NCBI GenBank assembly: GCA_028023455.1
Contig: JAQFVV010012507.1
Location: forward strand, 1,497,456 to 1,561,455
Length of the DNA: 64,000 nucleotides
Direction: 5' to 3'
Source: Epiperipatus broadwayi
Taxonomy: Eukaryota; Onychophora; Udeonychophora; Euonychophora; Peripatidae
Position 1 is the stretch's first letter. Every line of letters starts with the position of its first letter. A program made the position numbers and the translations under genes. This document shows, one piece after another, positions 25,461-37,928 of the stretch. The notes under the pieces are model-generated. The model saw nothing but the letters and a program-made list of their open reading frames with translations, was not told the origin of the DNA and ran no database searches.

Positions 25461-26070
25461 AAAAAAGACGACATATAATTTACATTTTTTAGAATATACA
25501 GATATTACTATTTTTAACCTTTACTACATTTCACACTTTTAATTTTTTTTTAACTTTTTTTATGAATATTTCTTTAATTTATTATGAACAGAATGTATTC
25601 TTTCTTTTTTTTCGTATACTTTTTTATTTTATTTTATGCATTTTAGATACAACAAAAAAGTGAATTAAATCAATTTTTCAAAAGCATTTTAATGTTCAAA
25701 GTCTAATGCTTTTTAGATTTTAACTTTACTTTTCTATTAAGAATTTTTGTAGGACTTGGTGTTAATAATAGTTTTAAAAAATGAAAGAAGAAATCTAGTT
25801 ATCAGAAATAAAATTCTTGTACTCTAATGTTTTTCAAATAAAATGTAATTTGCCTAAAGTCATGATAAGTATATATATATAAAGTAAAAAATGGAGACTT
25901 TTTTAAAAGTAGATATCAATCAAATCTGCCAAGACAAAATAATGCATTTTATAAATTGTTTGGCTTAAAAACATGATCTCACTATAAACTTAATAAAGCA
26001 AAGTTTTTGTGTCAAAAAATGGAATTATTTTTAACAGTAGTAATAATATTTTAATATTTTCAACACACTG

Positions 26071-26294
26071 AGATAGATAGATAAATGAATAAATAGATAG
26101 ATAAAATTATAGACAGAGACAGGTAGGTAGGTAGGTAGGTAGGTAAGTAGGTAGGTAGGTAGATTGTAGGTAGGTAGATAGGTAGGTAGTAGGTAGGTAG
26201 GTAAGTAGGCAGGTAGGGAGAAGCAGGGATGGAGGTAGGTAGGTAGGAAGGGAGGTAGGTAGAGAGGGAAGTAGGGAGGGAGTAGGTAGGTGGG

Positions 26295-26383
<89 letters not shown>

Positions 26384-26404
26384 CGATCGATCGATCGATC
26401 GATC

Positions 26405-26439
<35 letters not shown>

Positions 26440-26440
26440 T
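26071..26440. repeat. GATA/GGTA compound microsatellite
   Basis: Degenerate GGTA/GGGA units (26120-26295) pass into pure GATA (26296-26380), a short run of GATC (26381-26406) and GATA again up to 26440. The tract directly abuts the 5' LTR of Gypsy-2. Frames through it give YLSI-type artefact peptides. Confidence 0.96.
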
Positions 26441-27067
26441 TCTTCCTCATTCAAGCAATGAATTAGTTCAGATTCCATCTTATCTAGATTGGACTGAATA
26501 TTTTTACATGTACATAAATAGATACCACAGCCAATGGCAAAATGAGTGGTGATGCTCATTGAATCCAAATGTGTCCATTAAGAATGGAGATCTGGTAATA
26601 AATATTCTTTTTGAAGATAATGTCAGAGAATTACCATCAAATCTTTCCAGAGAACTACTAACCCAAAGCATAAAAACATAATCTGTGTTCTTCAGACAAT
26701 GGCTGTTTAAGCTAAATGATTGACACAGTGAAGCAAGTCCACATTCAGGACTGAAATCTGCTAGAACCAAACATTGTCATTGGACTTATTCATGAGGCAG
26801 GCTGGTCAAAATACAGCTGGAAGTAAAAAAAAAACTTATGGCAATTGCAGTTTCTTCATCTATAGTTTACCCCAGAACTAAGAACTGATGATACCAGGCA
26901 AAATGTGGTCTTGTAAAATATATAGTAAATACATATTTATTGTTTTCATATTTGGTAATAAATATAATATTAGAAACATATTTACACATCTTTGTATTTA
27001 CATTCAGTTGTATTTACTTGAGTCTCTGATTATTAAATCACATATATAATCCAGACTAAACATAACA
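26441..27067 (+). repeat. Gypsy-2 5' LTR (left end eroded)
   Basis: The repeat matches 29142-29849 from CTTATCTAGATTGGA through TTTTTGAAGATAATGT and CACATTCAGGA to the end CCAGACTAAAcATAACA. Compared with the other two LTR copies the first 20 or so bases are altered where it meets the GATA tract. The following TTTGGTGCAGTTGAC (27071-27085) is the likely primer-binding site. Confidence 0.85.
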
Positions 27068-27399
27068 GATTTGGTGCAGTTGACAAAATAAAAAAAAAAT
27101 TAAAAAAATTTGAAATAATAAAATCTTGTCTCTGTAGGTCATTAAATTTTGTCATCAATCAAAAAAAATTGCCTGCTGATATTATTGACATGATTAAAAA
27201 CAAAATTGTAATCAAACAAGAGTGGTTTGGTTACTCATATTAATAAATGCAGAAACTCCCCTTAATAAATTATAAGATTTTATCTTGAATCAAAAATTAA
27301 CAGTTATGCAAACAGTACTTAACAAATAAAGATTGAAAATCAATATAAGTGGTTATTCTCACAAATAAAAGTCAATTGTTTTTCTCTTACAGCATAAAA

Positions 27400-27990
27400 A
27401 GGAAAAAATTAAAATGGCTAAAATTGATTCAATTGAGGAATTCAATGGAGCCTATACAAAGAATTAGCCAAGCTATAACAAGAAGTAATCTTTTATTTAC
27501 CAGATAATCAAATCAAAAAACCCGAGTTAAAATTATCCATGCTCATGTCTATTATGGGACCTCAGACTTTGAGATTTTTTAAGCCCAATGCTTCTAAATG
27601 ATCTTCATTTTGATGGCATTTGTTCTACTAACTAATATTTTTATACTAAAATTTCTAACAATAATTCACAGGTATTATTTCACTTCTTGAAAACAAGGAG
27701 AAGGGAAGAAGGTAGAGATTTTGCTATTAACTTTAAAAAAACAGCTTTAAAATGCAATTTGCAATTTCAAAGACTTTCTCAACAAAGTTCTGGATGCTTG
27801 TTTCATTTGTGGTATGAGAAACCATAGTCTCAGAGTCAATTCCCTAATGGCTTCTGATATAACATTTGATTCCACTGTCTTGCAAGTGATTCTAGAAGTC
27901 AACAGCTAGTCAAGCAAATCCAATGAAAAAAATGGATTACAGCATTCCAATCATTGAGCAAAAAACTGAGCCAGTCAAACACCCAACTGA
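27400..27990 (+). pseudogene. Gypsy-2 gag (capsid) relic
   Basis: The best-preserved piece reads CNFKDFLNKVLDACFICGMR followed by a stretch ending in TFDSTVLQVILEV (about 27752-27898). This matches the capsid C-terminal region of Mag-like Gypsy gags (CNF-x-x-FLN-x-x-L-R-D-x-F-V-C-G-L). Upstream, IDSIEEFNGA and LMSIMGPQTFEIF pieces are the N-terminal part. Several stops and shifts break it. The known role is forming the particle; this copy cannot encode one. Confidence 0.75.
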
Positions 27991-28081
27991 TAGTAAATGT
28001 CACTGCTCCTATAAATCAAAACAACAAGTAAAAATAATTGATATAAATGTGACCAACTGATACACATACCAGTATACAGTG

Positions 28082-28123
28082 TGTGCATATTGCAAGGATA
28101 TCAACCACTTAAAAGCTGCCTGT
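28082..28123 (+). pseudogene. Gypsy-2 gag zinc knuckle
   Basis: The frame reads CAYCKDINHLKAAC, a perfect CX2CX4HX4C retroviral-type knuckle, which in Gypsy gag binds the genomic RNA. It follows the capsid relic by about 180 bases and is followed by Lys-rich sequence. Confidence 0.8.
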
Positions 28124-28239
28124 TTTACACAGAAGAAACAAGTTGTTAATATTGGAATGGATGAATCAATTTCAAAAATCAAAAAAGGCAATTTAAAGTC
28201 TAAGATACAAGATGCCTGCATAAACAATGGGAGAGGCAT

Positions 28240-28560
28240 TTGACTCTGATTTAAATGCAAAATTGTTAGTAGTGATACACCTGTAACAATAAACTGGGCA
28301 TCATGTCTGAAGAGTCTACTGTGAAAGTCATTGGCTATGATTAATAAGAAAAATAAATATTAGCTGCATTTTAGCAGGAAAACAATTAGTGATTATCAAA
28401 GCAATCTAGTACCACTTTTGGGTCAGATAGGAGTGAAAATTACAATGACCAATAAAAGAAGATATCTGCCTTTTGTTGTATCTGCTGGTAAGCAGAGCAG
28501 TTTATTAGGATGTGACTGGTTCACTCACTTAAGTTTTACAGCACTAATGTGAATCAGCTC
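28240..28560 (+). pseudogene. Gypsy-2 protease relic
   Basis: The end of the domain is legible: VSAGKQSSLLGCDWFTHL (about 28477-28530), counterpart of the LLGRDWL signature at the protease end of Gypsy pol. The catalytic D-S/T-G is not legible. Beyond about 28560 I cannot align the sequence to pol; it appears to be non-coding interior running to the 3' LTR. Confidence 0.6.
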
Positions 28561-29141
28561 ACAACTATAAATTTAAACAGGATTTACCTAGAACTAGTTA
28601 TTAATAATTCATACTTATACACTAAACTAATGCATAAAACTAAAAATGCAAGAAAGCAGATAGCTAATTACATCCTATGCAGGATGTTTAATTGAATCAC
28701 CAAATGGGTTCCAACAGTGATACTCAAAGTTAAAAGATCACAAACTGTGGTGGGTAAAACTGTGGCCTGTCTATAGGTGGTATGACCCTAAGCAGAGTTT
28801 CCAAGAGATATCATAGAAATCAACTAAGGTTAAATTGCACTTCACCAGCGACCAGCAAAGCCTCATCAGATGACAAATGATTACAAGCTAACAGTGATGA
28901 GTCATCAAACAGATATGAAATTACAATTCCAAGACTAGCCATTAGCAATGACAAAGAGTCACAAGCAACAGTGATGAGTCATGAGTCATGTATCATGAAC
29001 CTACATTTCTATGATCCACAGGTGATGACAGTGAATTTGCTGAGATCATCAAACTAGATGAAACTACAAAATGAAGAAGATGCCTATCAATGCACTTGCA
29101 TGACTACATTCTACAATGCTAATTTTAGCCAAGAAAGAGAA
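28561..29141 (+). other. Gypsy-2 interior of unclear origin
   Basis: The stretch has a more balanced composition than host DNA. It contains a partial repeat of GTGATGAGTCATnA (about 28893-28907 and 28972-28987) and ends in the purine-rich AAGAAAGAGAA (29131-29141), a plausible polypurine tract just before the 3' LTR. No RT or integrase motif is visible. Confidence 0.5.
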
Positions 29142-29849
29142 TGTTATAACTCATTTGGTCTTCAAATAATTGACTAGTCCAAATTTCATATCTTATCTAG
29201 ATTGGATTGAGCATTCATTGCCATAAACCTATGCATATATAGATAGATAACTCATAGCCAATAGCAAGAATAGACTAAGGAGTGATGATGTTCACTAAAT
29301 CCAAGTGTTTTTATTAAAGATGGAGATCTTGCAATAAACATTTAGTCTTTTTGAAGATAATGTTAGAGAACTACTATAATATACACATTCTCCAGAAAAC
29401 TACTGTCACAAGGCTGAAGGACAGAATTTCATTCTCCATACAATAGCGGTTAGCATAAACAGTTGAAGCAGTGAGGAAAATTCACATTCAGGATTAGAAG
29501 CTATTACAACCAAGCATTGGCATGAAGCAAGCTGTCATAATACACCAGAAGGGTCATTGGATCTATTCTTGATAGAACTGGCCAAAATACAGATGAAAGT
29601 GATGATACTTATAAGAGCAATTTCTGTCCCCTCTTTCATAATTTACTCTCAACTAGGAGTTTGCTAACAATAATAAGTGTAGTATAGTGATTGTAAAATA
29701 TATTGTAAATATGATGATATATTTATTTCATATTTGGTAACAAATATAATATTAGAAACATATTTCCATGTGTTTGTATTCACATTCGTTTGTATTTACA
29801 TGAGTCTATGATTATTAAATCACATATATAAACCAGACTAAATATAACA
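29142..29849 (+). repeat. Gypsy-2 3' LTR
   Basis: The LTR begins TGTTATAACTCATTTGG and ends CTAAATATAACA, a TG...CA structure. It matches the 5' LTR and the solo LTR at 59185-59924. The next base begins a GACA/GATA microsatellite. Confidence 0.87.
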
Positions 29850-30210
<361 letters not shown>

Positions 30211-32049
30211 ATTTTAAAAGCCAATGTAGACAAAATTACAATTCTTAAGTAGTAGATCACCTTATGCAAAATAGCCGTTTCTTTGTCTATGTGTGGAGAA
30301 AAAAACTTTTTCATGCGATATATCTTCTCAAGAAAAATATTCCAAGATTTAAAATGAAATTTTAAAACGTATTTTAAATTTATATTTTTTAAACCAAATA
30401 AGAATAATATTTAAAATAAGATTTGAGTTATTTCCTAATGTTATTAATGATGGTAAGAATTCTTCAGAGAAGAAAACATTTTTGCCAAATATTTGTAAAC
30501 GGAAATCTAATAGTTTCCTCTATTATCAGTGGTAAATCCAAATGGAATATCTAAAGATAAAATAAAATAGAATTTTTAAATATTCAATTTATTGCAAACT
30601 TTTTCGTTCTTTCTTCTCTCATTCACTAGCATTATTTTTAAAAAATTATTTAACCTAAACTAGTTGTAGCCAGATGACAAATTTATTTTTAATTCTCCTT
30701 TTTTATGATTAATCAAAATCTGTCAACATAAAATAGGTAAATAATTAAATAAAACTGTAAACTTTCGCCATTATTTTAAAAATCATCACAGCAATTCCGA
30801 CCGAATATTAATTATGGTAGGCTGATTGAGTCTACATCAAAAAATTAGATTCATATTTTGGCAAAAAAATTTATATCTGAGAACTAGTTTTTTAAATTAC
30901 TTGCAATACTTTTATGTGTGTGTTTTGTTCAGACTGTGAGAAATTCTAGCGGTTTTACAGGAATTTTATATGCTGCTTTCTAAACCTTTTTTAATATCAT
31001 AATTATAAAAATCTTTGCTATAATATATATGCGACCCATTACATTTCAGATTTTTCAGAACACTTTTTAATTTTAAAATTTGCAGTTTTGTAAGCTATTT
31101 TCCAATATAAAGTCTTTCATATTACCCTCTTGTCAGATGATCCAAAGACTTAAAACAAACACCTGAGTTTCAGCATCAAAAATAATGGTTTTTAATTTTA
31201 TATACTATAGTTGTGACTCTTGATTTTATTTAAAGTTTGAATTTATTCACAATCAAAGTTGTATATATATTCAATTAAATATTTTCATGGATTGTATTAT
31301 AATAAAGAATATAAATAAGAGAATATAATCATGTAAAAGTATATGTATATGTATGTATAGTGTTTAACCTACTAAAATAATAATTAAACATAAATCAGAT
31401 TAACATTTCTGATATAAAGATTTAGGTAAGTCTCTAGTTTACTTAACAATAAGAGATTTTATTAAAATACATAAAAGATGATGACTTGAATTTTTTTTGT
31501 TTTTTCTACACTGGGAGACAGTTAATGATATTACTGATTTCAAAATGAAGAGTGTACTAAAAATATCTAAATCTGATTGGTTAGAAATACTTATATATAT
31601 ATATATGTATGTGTGTATGTGTGTGTGTGTGTGTGGATTTCACAGAACAATTAATTGCAAGCAGATTCTAAAGAACCATTTATAAATAAACTTGTAAAAC
31701 ATTTACCCTTGGATATATCAATGCTAATTCATTTTTTCTGATAAAAGTAAATGTATTCAGTTATGATCCATGAAGTATTTATATTTAAAAAAACCTTACA
31801 TATTTAATCAGCAGTAAAAATCATTTATGTGCTATTAAAATTATTAATAAAAATACAAACTAAAAACTTGAACAACTCCAGCAGCTCCACATAGAAATAA
31901 GTGAAGAATATATTACTCACTAGTCTTTCTGATGTTTGGGAATGAGTTTTCATCTTTGTTTCATCCCTTTGTTAATACTGCTGGTTAATATTATATGATT
32001 AGGTTGGCTGCTAGAAAAAATATATATATATCTGGTTGGAAGCTGAAAT

Positions 32050-32700
32050 TTTTTTCAATATTTACTTGGTCTAGATTTAAACCCGAAATCACAATTATGA
32101 TTGCGAATGCATTAAGCAATATATTGCAAGGCTGTTGGTTTTTAACATCTATTTAATGGCCATTGGAAACAATTAACACTCTGCTCAGTTAATTTGGTTT
32201 TAATACCTAATTGAAAATGAAATTATATTATTAATACAAAAGAGTACAATTATTAAAATAATACGAAAAATTAATGTGAACTATCTGCTTAAAGTTTAAT
32301 AAAAACTGATTTGAATTAAAACTGTCTAAAATCTATAATCAGTTTTAAAATGTTAGTGTGTATTAAAAAGACTAGCTATCTAATTGGAAATGCTAAAGGC
32401 AGATTTAAAATATATATAAAATAAAAATTCAAAAAGCATTAAGGCAGCGATGCATTTTAAAAACTATATTCTGATTTAAATATTCAAATGATTCTAGAAT
32501 CAAGTTTATCAATATACGCTTACAGTATTTAATACCGTTAAATTTATTCACAGTGACACTTTAATTACAGATAAGCATGCCCATTACAGCATATCATCTC
32601 TCATGATTTTGCAAATGTAAAATTAAAGTGTCGTTTTAATAATATAGAAGCGCTAAAATTAATCCTATGATAAAAATAAAATGTTGATGTATTAAATCAC
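32050..32700. promoter_or_regulatory. Candidate non-coding regulatory block with 12-bp inverted repeat
   Basis: Non-repetitive, homeodomain-site-rich sequence (ATTTAATGGCCATTGG, CAATTAACA, GTTAATTTGG, TAATTG). GACACTTTAATT at 32555-32566 is complemented exactly by AATTAAAGTGTC at 32621-32632. No coding frame. Regulatory function is an inference from composition only. Confidence 0.22.
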
Positions 32701-32777
32701 ACTCAAAATTAAAATCTGTAATTATTTATCACAATAATATATTTTCTTTAGGCAACATCATAATTATATAGGTTTGC

Positions 32778-32778
<1 letters not shown>

Positions 32779-32853
<75 letters not shown>

Positions 32854-32872
32854 CAATAATAATAATAATAAA
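32779..32872. repeat. (AAT)n microsatellite
   Basis: About 30 AAT units with one AAC interruption near 32853. No LINE 3' end is recognisable immediately upstream. Confidence 0.95.
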
Positions 32873-34292
32873 AAATTACAGATACATAAAAGTGTGTGTG
32901 TGGTGTGTTGATATATCAATATTTCTTTGTCAATTTCTTAACATTCTTTCATTTGCTGTAAACTATGGATTTACATCTATTTTAGTTTTATAAATTCTTT
33001 GTTGCTAGATACTATCATTTAATATACTTTTTCTGCTTCTGTATTATTAATATTCATTGATATTTATTATTGTTATTATTTCCTAGGTTTCAACATATGC
33101 TAGTTCACGTCAGATTGTGATTGTATTTTATATATACAAGGATTTATGAAAATACATATGATCCTCTCTCATTGTTTATATATACATATGGTTTTTTCTC
33201 ATAATATGTATGGTCATCCTCTCATTGTTTTATTTTTTGTATTTCATTGCTTACATACGTAAATAGAAATGCAATAAAAAAGGAACAGTCACGAGAATAC
33301 ATGTGTGTGTATTTTAAAATATTCTGATAGATATTTACTTATATATATATATAAATTAATTAAATATTACATAAATATGTAATCTATTAATGTTATTTAT
33401 TTAGATTCCCATGGAAATTTATAAAAACTTACAATCTTATATATGGCAATGTTTAATATAAAATAAATTAACACTTGCAAAGTATGTCTTTCTATAAATA
33501 AAACTTGACTTCATCAGTTGTACAGGAAATCAGTTGAGATCATGTCAAACAAAGCAAATCAATTTCATTTAAATAAACTTCCAATATAACAATTTGATAT
33601 AAACAGTTGAAAATGAATTTTTAATGCTAAAATTTACATTCAAACTTTAATATGAAATTAAGTGCATCAAGTCTATTTTAAAATAGTGATTGTATTGCTA
33701 TGTTTAAATACAACCTTAAATGATCTCTACCCCAATTGTTGATGTCAAGTTTGATTAATAGAAACGCGTGTTCTTCTTGGTTAATCTTTCATCGAACATT
33801 GCTGTATGTAAAATTGACCATATGAGTTGTAAATAAATAATGTTAATATATATAGAGAGAGTAATGATCAGAATAAGCCAACAACAGCATAAATTACTAC
33901 TAGGGTGACTTAAACCACCACCACTTATGCCAACTCACACACTACTTCATTTTAATTAGGCTCAATGATCAGGGAACAGGTATAGACTCTTAAAACTAGA
34001 TATTATTAACTATATAACTTTCCTGTGGCAAACAAGACACCTAATGCTATAGATATATATGATAAAACACTTTATTAATATTAAAGTTACAAACAAATAA
34101 ACAAAAGAAATGACTACCGCTTAATTGGTTGCTAGACTTATAAGAGGTAATGGGAATTACATTAATTAGTGATTATATGAATCAAGAATTTTAATATATA
34201 TATAATGGACTGCATGTCATTTAATTTATGACTGCATATATACAAAAAAATTCAATACACAAATCTATATTTTGAATGGTAGATTTGATGAT

Positions 34293-34953
34293 CTCTAGGG
34301 CAGATATCCTTTAAGCAGGTATGTGATTCTAAGTAAAACAGCTTTAAATGAAAGTTAATTCTCTAATAAATATGATCAAAATAGATAATCGCGTAATTCT
34401 CATGATCTATGACCCACCAATGCCTAAATACCAGGCTTCTACATACACAAAAAAGGAAGGCAATACTGGGTTGCTACAGTAGTAAACAGTCCAATGATGA
34501 GTTTGACTGGAATATGCTCACCTCTGTGAGGCCATATACAAATCTCTAAGGAATAAATGGATCATTGTAGGAATGAATGAGCATCTTCCCCATAATCATT
34601 AATAAATCTCACCAACAGGCAGGAATAATCCAATGCCTAATTGGTGATACAAAACAAAGGTTCATTGGAATATTTCCACATTTATGTGGGTCATATTCAA
34701 AAAGAGGTACCCAGCTATTCTATTTTCTGAAGCATAGATATATTCCTGCTGAAGAAACACAATCAAATAAACATGAAGCTATATAACCCAGCAATAATCG
34801 ACCTTAAAAATAAATAAATATATACGAATAAAACTTGAACAATCACAGACATCTATTATATAGGCTCAATCAAGGCCTATGCAGATATTGTATATATATA
34901 TAAAATTTGATAAAGAAAATTAATCCCTGCTTAATTGGAGATCTGCCCTATAG
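34293..34953. mobile_element. Possible 660-bp TIR element
   Basis: CTCTAGGGCAGATATCCTTT (from 34293), which runs on into AAGCAGG, is matched in reverse at 34924-34953 (CCTGCTTAATTGGAGATCTGCCCTATAGG), giving imperfect terminal inverted repeats of about 27-30 bp. The interior has a more balanced composition than the flanks and no recognisable transposase; the open segment 34577-34786 shows no domain. No target duplication is readable. Confidence 0.45.
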
Positions 34954-37323
34954 GTTTTACATTTAGAAGAAAATATCGATATGTGACAGCCTAACAGTTA
35001 ATAATATATTAAACTGAATTAAAAGTTTTAGAGAATAAACTATTGTATTGTACGGTATACATATACATTTGTTAAAAGAAAAAAAAATAAAGTTTTGACT
35101 TTTATTTTCAAACATTAAATTTTATTTTAAAACTGCAGGTTGTTTATAAATCATCTGCATGCAGTGTACATACATACTTATCTCTTCTAAAAGAAAATAA
35201 AGTTTGTTTTAAACATCTTAACACTCAATCTTAATTTTTAAATTTGAAAGTTTTATATAAACCATTGTAATTGTGTTAATGGCTAAATGACATTTTTGAA
35301 AGAACCTATTTTAAATAGACAATGTGGGAAACGAACCCAGACCAGCTGCTTAGAAGACAACTATGCTATCCACAAGGCCACCAGGTCTTGACAATAGACA
35401 AGTTTAAAATTGCAAATAATAAAAAAAAACAAATTAGAATCAGTTAGAGAAATGATTTAAATATCTTGATTTGACAGATGGACTGTTATATATTTAATCA
35501 CAGAAATATATTTACTAAAATTTTCTCCTTCATTTGATTTTTAATTAATAAGTCTAGAAAATTTAAGAATAATTGAGTATATATTGCAATAGTTTATCTT
35601 CTTTACTATGTACAATTAATTGTGTGTTATAATACAATAAAAAACATATTTTAATAACATCATAAAAATATTTTATATAGTACTAAAAAACAGATTTTGA
35701 AGAATGATTAATAAATAAATTATTTAAAACAAAGAAAGCAGAATATTAGAAAGGCTTTTATGATTTACTGGTAAATTTAAATTTATAAAGTTAAAAAATC
35801 TCTATTTTAACAGATCGAAGAATTTTGATAGATAGACAAATATTATATTGAATTTCCTGGCATAATTCATAGGTTTATAGAGTAGTGTTCTTAGCTATTG
35901 GCTGGTCAGTAGATGAAATTATCTATTGAGTTTTTTTATTGATAGTGATGGGTAGCATAATATATCAGCAATTTAGATCATCAATTTTAGGCAGGATTAG
36001 CCTAGCATTCTATAATACCAGGGGACCCCATACTCAGCTCCATGGAGATGGTCAGAGAAATTGTGGCAGTCTAATCAATGGTCAGAGCAAGATGTAATTT
36101 AACAGCTTAAAAAAACTTTACAAAAATTTACAATAACTAAAACTCTTTTTTTCTTGTATCTATATATATATATATCTCAAAAACAAAGACATCTGGATGT
36201 TTTAAATTGATTAATTAATTTTAAAAGAGAATTATTTTCTTTACTATCTAAAAAAAATTTTGCTGATCGCAATCTCGATCTAGTTTAATTTTAAATTATT
36301 TTTTACTAATTACATTTCTTAATTAAATTCCAAATGTCTTTGATTTTATCTGATCCAACTGTAATTGCATATTTTGTCACCCTTTTCCCCTAAATAATTA
36401 TAAAACTAGAATTTAATTTCTATATTCTTTTTATCACCAGTTGATTTTAATTCATTATTTACATTTTTTTTTGATAACTTGTAATTCCCTTTAATATAAC
36501 ATTAAATTTTGTAACAAAATTAAATTTATTTTACACTTTTTTTAAATATGCCTTAGTATTAAAGTTACAGCAACAATATATACGTGAAGCACATATATAA
36601 ATGATGTATATATATATGACTGCTTCAATAAATATATATATTATAATGTTTTCCGTTTTGCTAGGCCTCTACACGCTAATATAAACTGCACACGAGTTGA
36701 TCAAGTTATGTTGAAAAGAAGAAAGTTGTATTTGTATTTCTAAAAACATAACTATATTTCCTGATCAAACTCAGCCTATTAATTGTTGAGAATTATGCTA
36801 TTGATGAAATCAGCTTTTAATTTATTCAATATGGGTGCCAGGTCCTTTTATTCTAAAGAGACCGCTGTAATCTGTTGCCAGCATGTCTCGCAAATAAAAA
36901 AAAGAAAATACTTTTAAACTAATCGGTATTGCATCATACCGTAACGAGAATTATTTTTTTAAAATATTATTATTCCTGGAATTTATTAAACACATTGGCA
37001 AAGGTAAATTATATATTTAAACATCACTAAAATAATATTATTAAATTTAATAATAATTAATAACTATTATTAATAACGCACAATGAAAAAGGTTGATAAA
37101 AGTAAAATATCTTTTATTCCAACAAACTAGAAATATTTGTAAGTTAAATTATGAATTAACTAAATTGGAGAGAATATGTATCAATTTATAAAAAACAGTT
37201 GGATAAAGTAATTTAATAATGTTCACTTATTACAATTCATTTCCAAGATCTTGTATAAAATTATTTAAACGAAAGTCTCTTTAATAAGAAAATTAATGTC
37301 TATATCGGGATTATTTTAAAACT
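34954..37323. other. AT-rich intergenic DNA
   Basis: Apart from the tRNA-like sequence at 35325-35388 and a more GC-balanced patch at 35985-36105, I see only A/T-rich DNA and short AT dinucleotide runs (for example 36160-36175). Confidence 0.5.
35325..35388 (-). tRNA. tRNA-Arg(TCT)-like pseudogene or SINE head
   Basis: On the minus strand the order is GGCCTTGTGGATAGCAT (D-arm and A-box like), an anticodon arm GTTGT-CTTCTAA-GCAGC with a canonical 7-base loop and anticodon TCT, and a T-arm CTGGG-TTCGTTT-CCCAC (B-box like, with a T replacing the usual A58). The acceptor stem does not pair. It is therefore not a functional tRNA gene, but a degenerate tRNA-Arg copy or the head of a tRNA-derived SINE. 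Confidence 0.6.
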
Positions 37324-37928
37324 TGTTTGCAAACGCTTAATTTTGTCACAATCAGGAATAAGTAGTCTTACCGGTAAATTTTAGTGAATTCACGCTGATT
37401 GTAAATAACTATGCATAGTTTTTCGGGGTTAAAATGAGCTCATGGCTTTGATTATTAGTTAATCTTGCGTCCCATTCTCCTAGTCAGTCACGAAAGCTTT
37501 TCTGATATACATCTTCAGGCACAATGTCTTCAGAAGCTCCGGTTCACTCCAACATGCCAAATTACTTCAGCATAGAGTGATCTTGGATATATTATTGTTA
37601 TCCAAGACCAACTAGAGAAACCAACGAACAAGACGTTCTTCAAACTGACCTCTGCCTTTTATACTAGAGGCCCAGTTTTCTGACTTCTGCGCGTATCTTT
37701 TGTTTGTCAAAATATACGTTGATAATCTTATATATTCTTTATAAAATTTATGTAACAAAGTCTTTATTTTTTTCAGCATAATTCTGCCATCTTTAATTAG
37801 TTGAAGTATTTTTACTTTCTCTTATCTAGATTGGTAATTTATGTCTTTTGTTCTCTCCAATTCTACTTTTATTTCTAATTACATTTAAAAAAAATACGAA
37901 GAATAATTTAACTTTCATTGTATGTTAT
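37324..37928 (-). repeat. Dispersed LTR-like repeat, copy 2
   Basis: This is the minus-strand counterpart of 19990-20630, with the same order of landmarks: ACATACAATGAAAGTTAAAT, CTAATTAAAGATGGCAGAAT, AAGACTTTGTTAC, CTGGGCCTC, and TTTACCGGTAAGACTA then GATTGTGACAAAATTAAGC. The promoter is clearer here, CTAGTATAAAAGGCAGAGG on the minus strand (about 37650-37668). The composition is more balanced than its flanks. It is probably a solo LTR; the ends are not defined. Confidence 0.7.

Larger units (their letters stand above)
26441..29849 (+). mobile_element. Gypsy-2: degenerate LTR retrotransposon with gag/protease relics only
   Basis: Direct repeats at 26441-27067 and 29142-29849 flank a 2.07-kb interior that contains a Gypsy gag, a CCHC knuckle and a protease end, but no RT, RNase H or integrase. 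Both outer sides abut GATA-type microsatellites (26071-26440 and 29850-30210). The LTR pair is clearly diverged. This is either an internally deleted copy or a gag-only non-autonomous derivative. A solo LTR of the same family is at 59185-59924 on the minus strand. Confidence 0.85.
30211..34292. other. AT-rich intergenic DNA
   Basis: No gene is visible. It contains a TG-rich run (31610-31634), an (AAT)n tract (32779-32872), an enhancer-like block (32050-32700), a perfect 12-bp inverted repeat and several AT dinucleotide runs. The region near 33890-34200 has a more even composition but I recognise nothing in it. Confidence 0.5.

Noticed and set aside
26031-26568. Minus-strand frames with YLSIYLSI repeats
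   Set aside because: They are translations of GATA/GGTA repeats; the same holds for 29838-30314, 57288-57893 and 57942-58142.
28009-28260. 83-codon minus-strand frame
   Set aside because: It is opposite the gag zinc knuckle of Gypsy-2, which explains the sequence on the plus strand.
35325-35388. Functional tRNA-Arg gene
   Set aside because: The acceptor stem does not pair and the T-stem has a C-C mismatch; it is kept only as a tRNA-like pseudogene or SINE head.
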